64,000 nucleotides of DNA from Zerene cesonia. Its lineage: Eukaryota; Arthropoda; Insecta; Lepidoptera; Pieridae. Position 1 is the first letter of the stretch, and every line of letters starts with the position of its first letter. Below the pieces are notes generated by a model. The model was not told the origin of the DNA. It worked only from the letters and a program-made list of their open reading frames with translations, and ran no database searches. This document shows, in pieces, positions 1 to 13,100 of the stretch. The position numbers were made by a program, and so were the translations under genes. The stretch covers positions 10,227,756 to 10,291,755 of the forward strand of contig NC_052120.1 in the NCBI RefSeq assembly GCF_012273895.1, read 5' to 3'.

Positions 1-596
1 TAATTATCATCATCAATCTAATATGATACGTTCCCGCTGTTGGAGACAGGCCTTTTATGAGGGTTCAAGCCATAATCCACCACGCTGGCCAAGTGTGAGT
101 TGGAGTTATACATACATACATACGTTATACATACATACATGTTAAAGTTTTGATACTTGGACATGCTGGTGTCCTCGCAATGATTTTCTTCAATGTTTTG
201 AGCAGTGGTGGTGAGATGAAGATAGTGTGCATATAAATAGAAAAGTCCATTTATTTTTTGCACTTTTTCTGGTCCCGACCCCCCCCCCTCTGATAAGTAA
301 CATAATTTATGTAATAAATAATTACCGGTTGTCTGGAAGAAATCGCTATTTAGCGATAAGACCGCCACTTGTGATAATGTTCCCTAGGTTAAGTCTCAAT
401 TTGTAATTATTCCAACACAATAAAGCATAAATAAATAAATAAATAAATTATTCATGAAAAAATTTTATTTTGTTTAATGACATCAATTCCTTTTTATTAA
501 ATATTCATTGAAGTATGAAATATTTCTTACAAAAAAAGGACTTTTTTATGCCAAAAAACGTTTTTTATTCAAGTGTTTTTATTGTAAACGTCAGAA
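1..596. other. Upstream region of the coiled-coil gene
   Basis: This AT-rich stretch precedes the first gene. It contains short ATAC tandem runs near 108-140 and one interspersed repeat tail, listed separately. I see no coding exon. A single TGACA at 478-482 lies about 115 bp before the start codon. The transcription start probably lies in the last 100 bp but cannot be placed by eye. Confidence 0.5.
325..450 (+). repeat. Interspersed repeat, retroposon 3' end
   Basis: The block begins GGTTGTCTGGAAGAAATCGC, goes on through a GCGATAAGACCGCC motif and ends with AATAAAG followed by repeated ATAA units. A related block lies at 24446-24500. A 3' end with a polyadenylation-like signal and a simple tail is what non-LTR elements and their SINEs leave. 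The family name is not known to me from the sequence alone. Confidence 0.55.
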
Positions 597-3500
597 ATGC
601 CCGAAAACACAAAAATGGCGCAGAGCGCGTCGCCGGTGGCGCGCTCTGGCGGCGGCGACATCTCCGAGCGGGAGCTTTCGCGCGAACGACATAACTTATA
701 TTCCACGCCACCCACGTGAGTTGAAGTTCAATTACAATAAATTACACATTATATTGAAGTAAACAAAATTCTTTTGGAATTTGTATAAGCATTGAACAAA
801 GAATAAGGGTCAATTTAAAGTTTGGCTGATAGATTCACCGATTGCCTATGCAATATATTCAATTTTACATTGAATTATCTACATTTTAACTGACAGTTAT
901 TTTTACATTTTTGAATAATTTTGATTTTAAGCCGGAAATGACTATATAAAACATAATACGCTGTTTTAGCCATCAGGTCCCCCACTAAATTAAATGATCA
1001 TGTGGAATGAACCAGTTTTCTTTTACCTGTACAAGTATTTTTATTTATAAATATTCAGTACGTCAATTTTTGGATTATTGGTATCCGAAAAATTTGCATA
1101 GATTAAGTACTGTAAGTACTGTACTTAGTACTTAGTTCTATTGTACTAAGTAAATGCGAAAGTTTGTAAGGATGTGTGTGGGTTTGTTGCACTTTCACGC
1201 CAAAACTACTGAACCGATTGCAATGAAATTTGGTACGTAGATAGCTGGACTTACGCGGGTGAAACCGCGGGTCGCAGCTAGTATTAATATACGTCAATTT
1301 TTGGATTATTGGTATCAGAAAAATTTGCATAGATTGAGTACTTAGTTCGTTTATAGTCAAATAAAAAATAATGTTACAAACTCACACAATACAGAAGCGT
1401 TCATTATAAATAATAAATAATCAGTAATTTAATGATTAACCTCAACCTCAGGTTTTCCTCAAATTCTGCAGCATTAGCACGCTTGGCGTGCAAATATTTG
1501 TCTTCTAACGCATTCAATATTTTATCAGGTTTCCTTCAATGACTTGAAAACTCTCGTTTGAATGACACACTTGCGATTAAAATAGATCTGTTATTCAATT
1601 TGTTTAACGAAATTTTAAACTGATACATTACCAGATTCTGTTTTTGCCAAACAATATATTTTTGAATACAATTTCAATACTTACTGCCATTTCCTTTTTT
1701 AAAATGTTCATTTGTGTATGATAACTATTTAATTAAATAAATTGCTTGTGTACCTAGCTAATATAAAATTAGCTTTCTAACTATGTAAAAATAACTACGT
1801 CATAACACAAGAGAAAATTTTTTTAGAAATTACTTTAATACAAGATTATTTTCCTCTTTAATAAAATTGCAAGACTCGCGCTAACCACACGTCACAGCAT
1901 TATCATCAGCGAAGTAATTTATATTATATTTTCGCGTTAGAAAACATTGTGTAAGTCAGTCTATTGTTTCCAGTAATATATAACGATTATGATCATATTT
2001 TATACGTGAACAATTTATGTAAAGTATGTATTTTCTCTTATAAAAAATATAATAAGAATTGAAGTACATATATCTACTAACATATTATTACACTGAGTAC
2101 ATATTATAATAAGTTATGATTATTATGAAGTGCCAACAGTTTATATCATTAATGTAGACGTTTTACGCCTCTGTCTTTAAGAGTTAAAATACCTTATTAG
2201 TGTCTGCAGGATGTTTCGTATTTAATCAAATAATGAAAAAAAAATGTTTTCGGGGTAAAATATATATTTATTACAATTAATTGATTTTTTGATATGACTT
2301 CACCACATCATTATGTACGAAGTTTGATTTATTGATGTAATTCTGTATGTATTCTGTATTTTATTTTATCGTTATAATTGTTATATAAAGCTGCTTACAA
2401 CTGAACGAGATCGCTGATGATTTGTTAATCTCTCTCATAAGCATTAAATATATATAACATGCTACGAAAAATTGCATCACTATAAAGAAATATGTACTCA
2501 GGCGCATGCAGCGCATGCCTCGCAAGCAGCTGTTCTCAGCGCCGGTGAACAAGTTCACAGCGAAGGGTGCGGGTCCGAACGGCAACTTAGCTCGGCTCCG
2601 CACTTGCCTCGACGAGTACACCACGCCGAAACGGCCCAAGATTGGTCCCAAGGCCGCTTCCATGGAGGACTTAACTCCCAATAGATTGGGCAAACGGGAC
2701 AGGTTAACATCCTATTAATATTATAAATGCGAAAGTTTGTATGGATGTATGGATGTTTGTTACTCTTTCACGTAAAAACTACCGACTAACCGATATTCCT
2801 ACGGGATACGGACTTACGCGGGTGAAACCGCGGGGCACAGCTAGTTCTCTATAAGTATTAATTATTTTAGGAAATAATGTTATTAGGAATTTGAATCTTA
2901 AAAGTTAATACTTAAAGCAATCATTTAGCACTATCCACATTCCGAATCGGCGGTAACGGTCAGTGGGTAGGTACTTCATTCAAAATAAAAATGTTTTCTC
3001 ATGAACACTATTTAAGCGAAAAAAATTTGAGTATAAATATACCGCAGAAGAAACAAAATCCTCCCCGTTGTCCGCTCGCCCGGTATTCTCAGTGCAACCG
3101 AGGAGCGCGCTGCGGCGAAGATCGCTCGCTTCGTCCTGGTCGCCGCGTGGCGGAGGCGACGCGGTGAGATACGCTGTTTGCGCAAGACGCTCGAGTTTCA
3201 GGTACTGTGGAGTTGTGTTGAGAAACGTTGCATAATGCATTGATGTGTTCTGTATATTTATTTCTGGAGTACTTTGGGTGTATCATCTTTTGCATCTGTC
3301 TGCTTTTTTATGATTAAATCCCAAAAGAGAAAATATAATGGGCATTTTTTGTATGCAAGTGTAGCTGTAAGACTATGTTACTTAATCGTAATTGTATCTT
3401 TCTTGGATAGTTTGATTTCGATGTCTGGCGAAAAATATTTTCTCTTCTTAGATCCAGAATAGAATCAGTACATTTTTTTTCCAAATTTGACACAATACCG

Positions 3501-5406
3501 ATATTAAAGGTGACGTGTTCAGAGCGTTTGCGCATCCAAGTGTGCGCACTGAAGTCGCTCCTCGACTCCGACAACGTGAAGGTGCGGCTCGCCATGAGGG
3601 AGATAGAGAGACTCAAACAGCTGCTGAAGGATAAGGATATAGAGAAGGCCATTTTGGAAAAAGTTAGCGTCTTGTGTATTATAATAGATAATACTGTTCC
3701 TATTTGACTCCTAGAGCAGGATGCAGGATGGTCCCATTTAATCGCTATTCTACTAATGCTTCAATCGTTCTAATTCTTTTCCTGCATTGAAGGAGACTTG
3801 GTTATTAGGATACCCTAAAAAGGTTTAATCGATCTCGAGGCAAAATGACCATACAAACCAAGCAGGCTGGTAGTCTTATATTATATAGTAATGTGAATAA
3901 TGTGCATTTATTTAAATAGAAGTGATTATTTTTCCTTTTGTAGGAAAAAACTGCTTTAGAGCAAGACGTTTGTGCCGTTGAAGATCGTTTGTCAGAATTA
4001 AGCATTGGTTAGTTATTGAATTGCCTAATATTTATATTTATACTATAAAAAAACTTACGAGATTATAATTATGATAAGTCAACAAAGAGTCACCAAGTGA
4101 AGAAGAGTGGGTAAAAGTATGTAAAGCGCTGTGGGCTGCACAAATTATCGACATTAAAAAGAAACAAAGCATGTTTGAGCTCACAATCATGTCAAAATTA
4201 AAAAAAAAACGTTTCTAGTTGTAAAAACAGTGTTATGGAAAATATTTTCTTCCCTAGAGCAATGATGTTTGTGTGGGAGAGAGTGTGTTAGCCAGATAAT
4301 GTGTGACGTGGGTAGTGGTAGTGGTAGTGGTAGTAAACGGACGTAGAGCGAGTAGTGTATGCGGTGTCGTGCGGCAGGGTGGCGCAACACCCGCAACGAG
4401 CTGGAGGGCGCGCGCGCGGCGGCCGCCGCGGCCGAGCGCGCGCTGCTCGCCGAGCGCGCCGCGCTGCGCGACGCGCGCGCGCAGCGGGACCACGCCTACA
4501 GACGGGTAACATTGGCACCGGCCATCGTATCGGCCGATTGTTGGTGCTTGAGATTGTTTGAAAAATTTAGAGTTAATTTGAAGTTATACATATTCCCTAC
4601 ACTTAGATATCCTAATTTATATATTCAGTCCCCTTTAAATTACATTAAATCATAACAATGAATGTTTAAAGGTCACAGAATAGTAAGGAAATTGCTACAA
4701 ATTAAATAATTATATGTATGTAATATAAATCGTATAAACATAAATGTTGGTAAATCAAGATATCCATCCTGGAGGATGACCTGACGCAGCACGAGTCGCT
4801 GGTGTCGGGCGCGGAGCAGGAGGCGGGCGCGCTGCGGCGCGCCGCCGCCGACACGAGCGCGCTGCTGGAGGCCGCGCAGCTGCGCTTGCAGAACGAGATC
4901 CTGTTAGAATTGTTTTGCTCGTAGTGTTGCCTGATTCGGGGCGGGGTAGTAGGCCGTTCATGAAATTGGGTTCGATCAATTTCACTATTTTCAATTTTGT
5001 TTAAATTTTGTACCTATTATGGGTATAAAATTGGTAATCATTATTTATGACAATACAAATTGTGGCAAATGGTATTCCAATAATGCTATCCCAATTTTGG
5101 TAATTGTTTATAAACTATCACTGTGTATAAGCGAAGAATATTATAATTTCTTCATATATTATTAATTTATCCTTAAAAGTGCAATAAGAAGTAATATTAT
5201 CTTTATATCAATTGAAATCCAGGGCGCGTGAACATTACGCAGCCGAGTGCGCATTACTCAAAGAGAGCGCTTCGCTCGCGTCGCGCGAGAACGAATCGCT
5301 CGGAGCGGAGCTGAGCGAGGTGCGCGCGCATCTCGCTTCGCTTGAGCGAGAGCTGCGAGTCACCAAGGAGCAGCTGGAATGGTGGCCGAAACCGCTCACT
5401 AAGTAA
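597..5406 (+). CDS. Unrecognised coiled-coil protein, 8 coding exons
   Basis: I join eight exons in phase: 597-715, 2502-2702, 3048-3201, 3510-3662, 3944-4007, 4378-4505, 4760-4902 and 5223-5406. All have GT donors and AG acceptors. The product is about 381 residues. The ATG at 597 is in frame with a second ATG at 615, which has the better start context (AAAATGG). The first 110 residues are basic and proline-rich, with SP/TP sites (STPPT, TTPKRP, DLTPNR) and an NLS-like PKRPK. From about residue 125 to the end the protein is charged and alanine-rich with heptad spacing, as in a coiled coil; examples are REIERLKQLLKDKD and ELSEVRAHLASLERELR. Exons 6-8 are very GC-rich. TP sites plus coiled coil would fit a cytoskeletal, centrosomal or mitotic role, but that is inference. 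The acceptors of exons 3 and 7 have weak pyrimidine tracts. Convergent with AREL1. Confidence 0.8.
716..2501 (+). other. Intron 1 of the coiled-coil gene
   Basis: The donor GTGAGT is at 716 and the acceptor TACTCAG ends at 2501. Apart from a Helitron remnant with flanking duplicated sequence (1059-1342), the intron is AT-rich and shows no further exon. Confidence 0.7.
1138..1281 (+). mobile_element. Non-autonomous Helitron, internally deleted
   Basis: The block runs from TAAATGCGAAAGTTTG through the conserved GAACCGATTGCAATGAAATT core to a terminal hairpin (CGCGG...CCGCG) and ends CTAG at 1278-1281. The section between the core and the hairpin is missing compared with full copies. The 5' boundary is degenerate. 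Confidence 0.75.
2710..2844 (+). mobile_element. Non-autonomous Helitron
   Basis: Starts TCCTATTAATATTATAAATG after an A and ends CAGCTAG before a T, the A|TC...CTRR|T signature of Helitrons. A GC hairpin lies about 10 bases before the end. It sits in intron 2 of the coiled-coil gene, 7 bp after the exon 2 donor at 2703. Its middle is shorter than in full copies. Confidence 0.85.
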
Positions 5407-5867
5407 TTGTCTTTTTGGTTTTGTAGCAAGTTCATTTCCAGCTAGATTAGAGAACTTATATAATATTCTGCTATTCGAGTGGTACGGATTGCAAAATAAT
5501 TACTTAAAAATAAATACTTAAAGCTACAGGTAAGCACAATCTTTCAAATAAAAAAAACTCATCAAAATCGATTAACAACAACAAGGTAACTAACACAAAA
5601 ATCGATTCTAATTGAGATCTCTTTTTTTTTTTGAAGTTGTTTTATAGCCACTCTTGTAAATTCTCCAAATGCTGTCACACAACAGGCCTGAGACAGAGAG
5701 CTATAATGTTAGTGAAACAACTTCATAGAATTACCTCGTTTAGAAGACTGGTTTTTTAATATTTTAAGAACAGTGGAACCACAGATAAATTTATACTATA
5801 CTAGCTTGAACAGAGAAATAAAAGAATACTGATAGTAATATGCTTTAATATAAAATGTATGGTTTAG

Positions 5868-5961
5868 AATGCTCGGAGCGGCGCGGTGCTGGCTGCGGCG
5901 GCCGCTCTCGCTGTCCGAGGCCTTGCTTTGGTCGCTCGTGCCCGCCCGACACGGCTGCTGA
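5868..5961 (+). CDS. Possible alternative last exon of the coiled-coil gene
   Basis: A GC-rich island stands alone in AT-rich DNA downstream of the TAA at 5404. If exon 8 is spliced at 5402 (AA|GTAATT) to the acceptor TTTAG at 5863-5867, the frame stays open. It adds K followed by MLGAARCWLRR...PARHGC and ends at TGA 5959-5961, giving a protein of about 411 residues. The new tail is rich in W, L and R and moderately hydrophobic. The clean phase match and base composition support a real exon. Transcript data are needed to tell it from a chance match. Confidence 0.45.
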
Positions 5962-6835
5962 GGCACAACACTAGCATGCGTAGTCAACACACTCCTTTCA
6001 CACACATATACACACACCCACAGGCACAAACCATACATACACACACGCACACATGCTCATATAAGTGCATGAACGCAGACCTATGTATACATACATGTGC
6101 ACTCTCATATGCACATTTCACGTAAACGATTCCTTCAACTTACAGTGGCGAATCGTTATTTCTTTGTGCTTTAAAAAATAGTCATAGAAAAAAAGGTTGG
6201 TAAAGATTTCACTAAAAATAATCATTGTAATTTAAGTTTATATTGTGTGTTGTGTGTGCTACATAATATTTATATTTAATCACAAACGATTTTTTTAAAT
6301 ACAAAATATACTCAGGTTAGCAGGTGGGTCATTAAATAATTTTAATCATTTTATAATTATTTAGAAGTATAATAGTATATAAGTAGGTAATTACAAGATT
6401 CGCATTTTAAATAGTTCGTTTAATAAATATCTAATTATAGTGTTACGGATGTACTTGTATGTAAAACAGAATTAATGATGCAAGTGGACATCTTAACTAC
6501 CTTTTGTGACAATTTCTGCGAACGCAACATTTGCATAAAAAAAACGATTATTTGTATGCGCCATGTTTATTTTTTATCTATGTAGCAGCATATTCTATGG
6601 AAATTGGAATGTGAATTGTGAATCATGTAAATTTTACGCGCGCAATTTTGACGCGTTTCATTATTTATTTCTATTTTATCTTATAATTGTTATTGCGTTA
6701 TTGGTAATTTTTATAAGATTGTATTGTAAGTTTTGGTGAGTATGTATTGGTACATTTTTTAATAATGAAAGTTACGGTTGTTATGTAAGTTTATATAGCT
6801 TTTTAAGAACTTGTAGTTGCTATGCTGATGTTTAT

Positions 6836-6841
6836 AATAAA
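6836..6841 (+). terminator. Candidate polyadenylation signal
   Basis: A perfect AATAAA followed within 25 bases by a TG/T-rich stretch (CTCTGCTTTTATTTATTT). It lies downstream of both candidate stop codons of the coiled-coil gene and is a plausible 3' end. Confidence 0.4.
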
Positions 6842-9451
6842 GCAATTTATAAGTAACTCTGCTTTTATTTATTTCTACGTTCATTAAGAATCTTGGACAC
6901 CGTTTACATTATCCATAGATATTAAACATGCGATGGGTATCTTCTGCTTCTGCGTCCAAAAAAATAGTCTCAAAATCTCAGCTTACAGTTTACATTGTCC
7001 GATGTACCAAATATAACAATGTATCCCTGAAGGTACATTGATTGCCCATTAGGAACTACCTAACATTAGGACTACACGCAGTTAGCTCATCATTTCTCAT
7101 TTATATAAGGACAACTAGATTATTTAAATTTAAACGGAATCATCAAAATTATAAAATCTTTTTACAAAATAAACTGTTGGCGCTGGTTCATGATTTGCTA
7201 TTAGTATCATTAATTTTGGATAGCGGGTCGGTTTCATAAATGCTAGGTATGTTCTGCTTTGGTTATCTGTCGGTTAAAATTACAGTTCGGATTTAAAGTA
7301 TTATTTGAATATCTCGGTTTAGGTAGGTACTAGGAAATATAAATAAGATATACTTCATCTCGTAATTTATTTATTCAGTCTTAAAATTCTAATAATCTAC
7401 CACAACGTAACGTTTGGAATGATTTAAAATTTAAACAGCTATTGATTATAACAGATTTATTCGCAATTCATATTTCTTGGCAGTATTTCTTATTGCAAAT
7501 AATCTTCACTTAGAGGCCATATTAGTTGTTGGCCGGCTTCATATCGAGGATCTTTGATATTAACAAATTATAATATTTCAGTAATAGAGAATTAAATTAA
7601 CCAAAACATTTTCACGTTCATACTAATATCAAAGTATACCAGATTGAAGAACTTCATTTAAAACGTGTATTACTATAGTCATCAATAAACGCACTTTCCT
7701 ATAGACAAATAATAATTTTCCTATTTCCTATAGAAAAAATAACAATCCACCCATTGGAATAAATACCTAATAAACATTTCAAGTGACTAGAAATCTTTGA
7801 CATACTTAAGTTCGTGAGTTAGACAAGTGAAAATAAATTAACGATATAATTTACATTTAATCTTTATACAATACTTACTCACGATAGTGCATTAAAGCTT
7901 TAATATAAATAAATAAATTCGCTTGTAGGCTCGATAATGATTAGGCTAGAAAATAAAAAATACATTTGTTATAATTTCATATGAATTCGCAACTAATTAC
8001 GATGTCTTTTATATTGCTTTTTTTAATTCACAACGAACATACATCACAGAAATAAATATTGATCAATGTAAATGTACTACTGAATAAAGACTGTAAGTAT
8101 CTCATCATTTAAGGCATATTGAATCAAAAATTAATAAAAAATAAAGATATTTTACTTATTGAGGACACTTATCAAGATTATTCATTTAAAAATTCTAATT
8201 TGTAGAAACCAAACACATTAAATATAAGCGTTCCAAATATTATTTTTAAGTAAATGTACGTCATATTATACATATTAAATCGATATTGATTATCTCGCTA
8301 ATACAAATTGGTATGCTATTTGTCCACATAATCTTGTTAGCTTTGTTGAATGCAAAAAAAAAAAATATTATAAATAATAAAACATTTTAAAACGCACATA
8401 AGAATAAATCACATTGAAAGTCAAAAATCACGACAAAAGACAGGTGCGCAACATTTATTTAAATTAGTGTCACAATTACTTAAATAAATATCAATTAATA
8501 TATTGAGAACAGTATTGTATAAATTCAAGTTCTTATCTAGTATTTTATCTAAAGAAAAATAATTTAAAGAATATCACAAGAAATATGTTCTACACCCCGT
8601 AAATACAACCAATGTATTGCGACTCTATTATCTATTCCTACACTCTACTTTCTATTATCTATGGACCGAGGTTAGCCACTCTATCACGCCGCATGGAGTC
8701 GTTACACGTGTCTATGCTTTGTTTAAATCAGTGTGTTTGACATTATAGCTCTCGTAGCTATAAAGCATAAAAGAGATAAATATTGCATGAAAATACCAAT
8801 TTGAACTCTGATAACGTCACGTGTAACAACTATTTATTCCATAAACAACCTAAACGTACGTCTTGGGGTTTTCATTTAGGCGAAGCAAAATATCGATCTA
8901 TTTATCTATCTATGAACAAATAACGCCTTTAGCATTATAACAACTTTCCCCCTTAAACGTAATTTAATTCCACTGTTTTGTCCCATTCTCTCTTACGCCA
9001 CATAGTCTGTATGTGATAGAGACAACACTTTCTCTAATATCAATGGAGTCATTATTTACTGTCTCTTTACGTCACACCCGTCTTTAAGTCATATTTCTAA
9101 ACGGGTGTTTATGAGTCATATAGTATGGAGGACTAGATAGTACTTCTATATCACCTGAGAATAGATCTTAATATTATTTATCTAATAACCGTCCGAGATT
9201 TTTATTTACACCTCATCGTCGTTAATTTGACATCATTTATTGTCAGTTGTATTCAATTCCTCACGCAATTATTTATAGTGATGTCATAACACGTTCTACA
9301 TTGTTATGTTATTGTGTAAAAGTATTATACAGCAAATATATGTTAGAATTGTCGTAAAAATATGATAAAATAAATAAGTTATTAGTAAAATATACATACA
9401 AACACAATACTGAGCAAACAATAATACGTGATTATTTCGTATGAACGCATT

Positions 9452-9565
<114 letters not shown>

Positions 9566-10166
9566 ATGAGACATTGACTTACAGACAAGTTGGTTTTAGA
9601 GCTCTAATAAAGCCGCAGCCATCTCACGGTTACAGTCTCTGATGTATTTCAAATGAAATAGTTCATTCAATAAATTATGACTAGATTTATACGCTTTGGT
9701 TACAGTTGCTGCCAGTTCTATCAAGCTATATCTAGTATTTTTAGGTAATGCTCTATTTATTTATCAGCTAAAGCTATAACTAAAGAACGACGGAAAAAAA
9801 ACCAAAAACAAACAACAAATGCTTTAAAAATAAATGCACGTCTTTTAAGTTATATCACAACGTCATCCATAAATTATATATTGGAGTACCACAAGGTACA
9901 ATATTAGGATCTTCGATATTTCTTTTTTAAACAGATCATATGATTATATAATATTATAAGGTACAGTGTTGAAATGTAATTTTTTTTACCAAAATCAATG
10001 TAGCTTGGTTGTTATAAAATGCAAAGCTTCCTAGGTAACGTTATATGTAACATTCCTGAATGACGACAACAGCGTTCCTCTAATAGACCCAGTAACCCAG
10101 GAAACCTCTGATCTTCGATTCTCAAATCGATGACGGGGCATGTAATATATTGGTACAATGAATGGT

Positions 10167-13100
10167 TCAGATCATGCCGAACCCCTCGCCGCCCTCGTTG
10201 ATGGCCCACAGCAGCGCGCGCACGAGCTGCTCGTACGAGTCGTAGTCGGGCAGGCACAGCTGGTTGAAGCACGTGTGCGCCGTGGGCAGCGCGCCGAACG
10301 TGGGCGCCGCCGTTATCTGGAACCGCGGGTTCAGGTCCTGCGGATGTCATATCTATTTTAGAATGGACGGTCGCGAGGCGCCGCTCGAAGTGCGACATGA
10401 CACACTACACACAGACACACACACACACACACACACACACACATCACCTGGAAGCCGTTGGGCGGCAGCTGCGAGCAGCCCGTGGTGAACTGCAGCAGGC
10501 GGGCGCGCTCCTCGTTGGTGAAGTTGTTGAGCGCGGCCCACAGCCACGCGAGGCGCCGCTCGAAGTCCCGGCCCGCGCCCGCCACCAGCGCGTGCGCGCG
10601 CCAGTCCGCCACGCACACCTCGCCCGTGCCGCACATCAGCAGCTGCGCACGCACCGCCCGCTCAGCCCGAATACAATACGCGTAGAGATCAATGAAGACC
10701 AGCATTTTACTTTCATTAAATAAACTTCAATCGGACTCGAAGGACTACGGCAATTTAAACTCGATTTAAAATAAACAACGTAGTTTCAACAAAATATTAT
10801 ACCAGACAAAATTCTTTTTAGTGTAAGAAAACTATATCGAACAATTTTTGAACTTCCGGCTCGAAGGACCACGCTCAAAAATTGCAATAGCACCATGCCA
10901 CCCAGGTATAATGCCTCATATCCCTCCATCATCATCTATACTTCACCTCGAGCTCGTTCTCATCAAAGATGGCGAGCAAGTTGTCGGGCACGAGCAGGGT
11001 GAGGCCACGCAGGAAGGCGTCGCTCTCGGCGCGCCAGCGGCCCGCCAGCCGCCACTGCGCCAGCGCGTCCAGGTACTGCATCTTCGTGCTGTTTGACACC
11101 TGCACCCGGACACGCCACACATTTCAGCTCGATAGGACTCATAGTTCATAAATGAATGTACAATGTAAACGAGTATGAAAAACCTAAGCCTAAGCTTACT
11201 TTCCACAAGACTTTAAAACAATTTTTTAAACAGTTACACAAAAAATAATATTACAGTACAGATGAGAACTTTTTCTGTCATATAATTTTAATCAAAATTA
11301 CAATCTTAATAATTGTCTTAACCGATTGCGCACGTTACTTATCTCACCCGTATAGATGCACCATTGGGCACCAGTTCCTTGGTCTCCTTTAGCTTTCCCG
11401 TGGAATCGTAAACATCATCAGAGAAATATATCTCGGGAGCCGCTTCTGCCGCATCCAGGTCAGTTTCCAGGATGTACTTGATCTTGGACAGATATAGCTC
11501 TGGATCGTCTTGCTCGAAGTACTGAAAAAGTGGAAAAATATTATAAAAATATGTTTAGTAATAGATAATAAGTCATGGTGTGATGAAGGCGTTTGGAAAC
11601 TGACTGAGACTGTTGACTATTTTTTTGTTGACTCTATATTGCAAGCCGGATAGAGCGGCATTAGAATAGACTTACAATAGACAGGACCTTAGAGCAGACA
11701 GAGTTAAATTCCTACAAATTATAGGTACCCGCATTTGGTTACTAAAGTTGATTTATGTATTTATTTGACTATTGGCACCTAAAGCATATTTTGCACCGTT
11801 ACGCATCGTTTGAAAGAAAGAAGGGAATAATATAGAGTAAAGAGAATTTAAGAAAAAATATTCCAACAAAGTTTGTCTGTGTCTGTGTCTGTGTGTGTGT
11901 GCGTGCGCCCACCTTGTAGTGCACGCGCAGGCCGATGATGTGCGCGAGGAAGGAGCGGGCGAGGCGCGCGCGCACGAGCTGGCGGTACGAGCCGCCCAGC
12001 GCGCTCTCGTACAGGCACTTGCCCACCACCTTGCCCGCGAACTCGAAGTGCTTCAGCTGCACACGAGCGCTCATTTAGACCCACTCAGTATTGCCACACT
12101 TGTCACTTGACACAAGCTATATTAGCTATTGATCTTCATTTATTTATGATTTAAGTACTAACATTAGCATTAGTTTTTCATATTGATAAATCAAACATTG
12201 ACACAACAATGTATGGTCTTTCGAGATGATATTTTTCTAATCAAAGCAGAAAAGTTCTTGAAATTGAATATTTCTTAATAATTTTGCTAGAACAAATTCT
12301 ATAGACAAAACCTTGCTAGAACAGAAGTCATTGGTCCTTCGAGACGGTAACTTCTCTCTCAATGTAAACAACTGATCACTTATATATATATATATATATA
12401 TATAATATGAAATGAAATATAATGAAATAGATAGATTCAGTGAGACCATTTGGGGTGTAATGGCCATATAAAACCTAATGGCCAAAGCCAACTTCGCCTG
12501 CTCCTGTTGCACCTTGCTGATTAACAAACGAGGCTCTGGCGATCAATTTCTTAGAGGGGTAGAGCTACAGCCATATATAAACTCTATATGTAGCACGAAT
12601 GGGCCGTAGTTCGTCCGGGGCAGAACCACTAACTCACAGAAAACCGGCGTGAAGCATTTTTTGCGTTTCGCGTTGGTGAGTGAGAAGTCCGGAAGCCCAT
12701 CTCTTCTCTCTCCCTTTTAAGAATCATGGCAGCGGTTTTAAATAGAAATTTACCCCATAACAGACTCCCGCTGCTGAAATCGTTGTCCTCGGCGATTTTA
12801 ATGCCCACCATGCAGAATGGCTTGGGTCACGATCTACTGACCACGCGGGTAGATCTGTCCATGACTCGTTAATGAGCCAAGTCTCACCGATCGGCTTGAT
12901 TCTTTGTCTTTGCGTAGAGATGTCGCATCTTTATGCGTCCTCTATCGCATCTATCACGGGGAGTGCTCTGAGGAATTGTTTGGAACGCTCCCTGCTGCTG
13001 AATTCCACCAACGTCCCGCACGTCACAGGCTGAAATACCATCCACACCACCTGGACAGTTGGCGATCCTCAACGGTTCGTTTTAAGAGAAACTTTTTGCC

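Noticed and set aside
4254..4518. Arg/Ala-rich frames opposite exon 6 of the coiled-coil gene
   Set aside because: Antisense shadows of a GC-rich exon; the plus-strand frame fits splice sites and phase.
10353..10723. Plus-strand frames over AREL1 exon 16
   Set aside because: Shadow frames through GC-rich coding sequence and a CA microsatellite.
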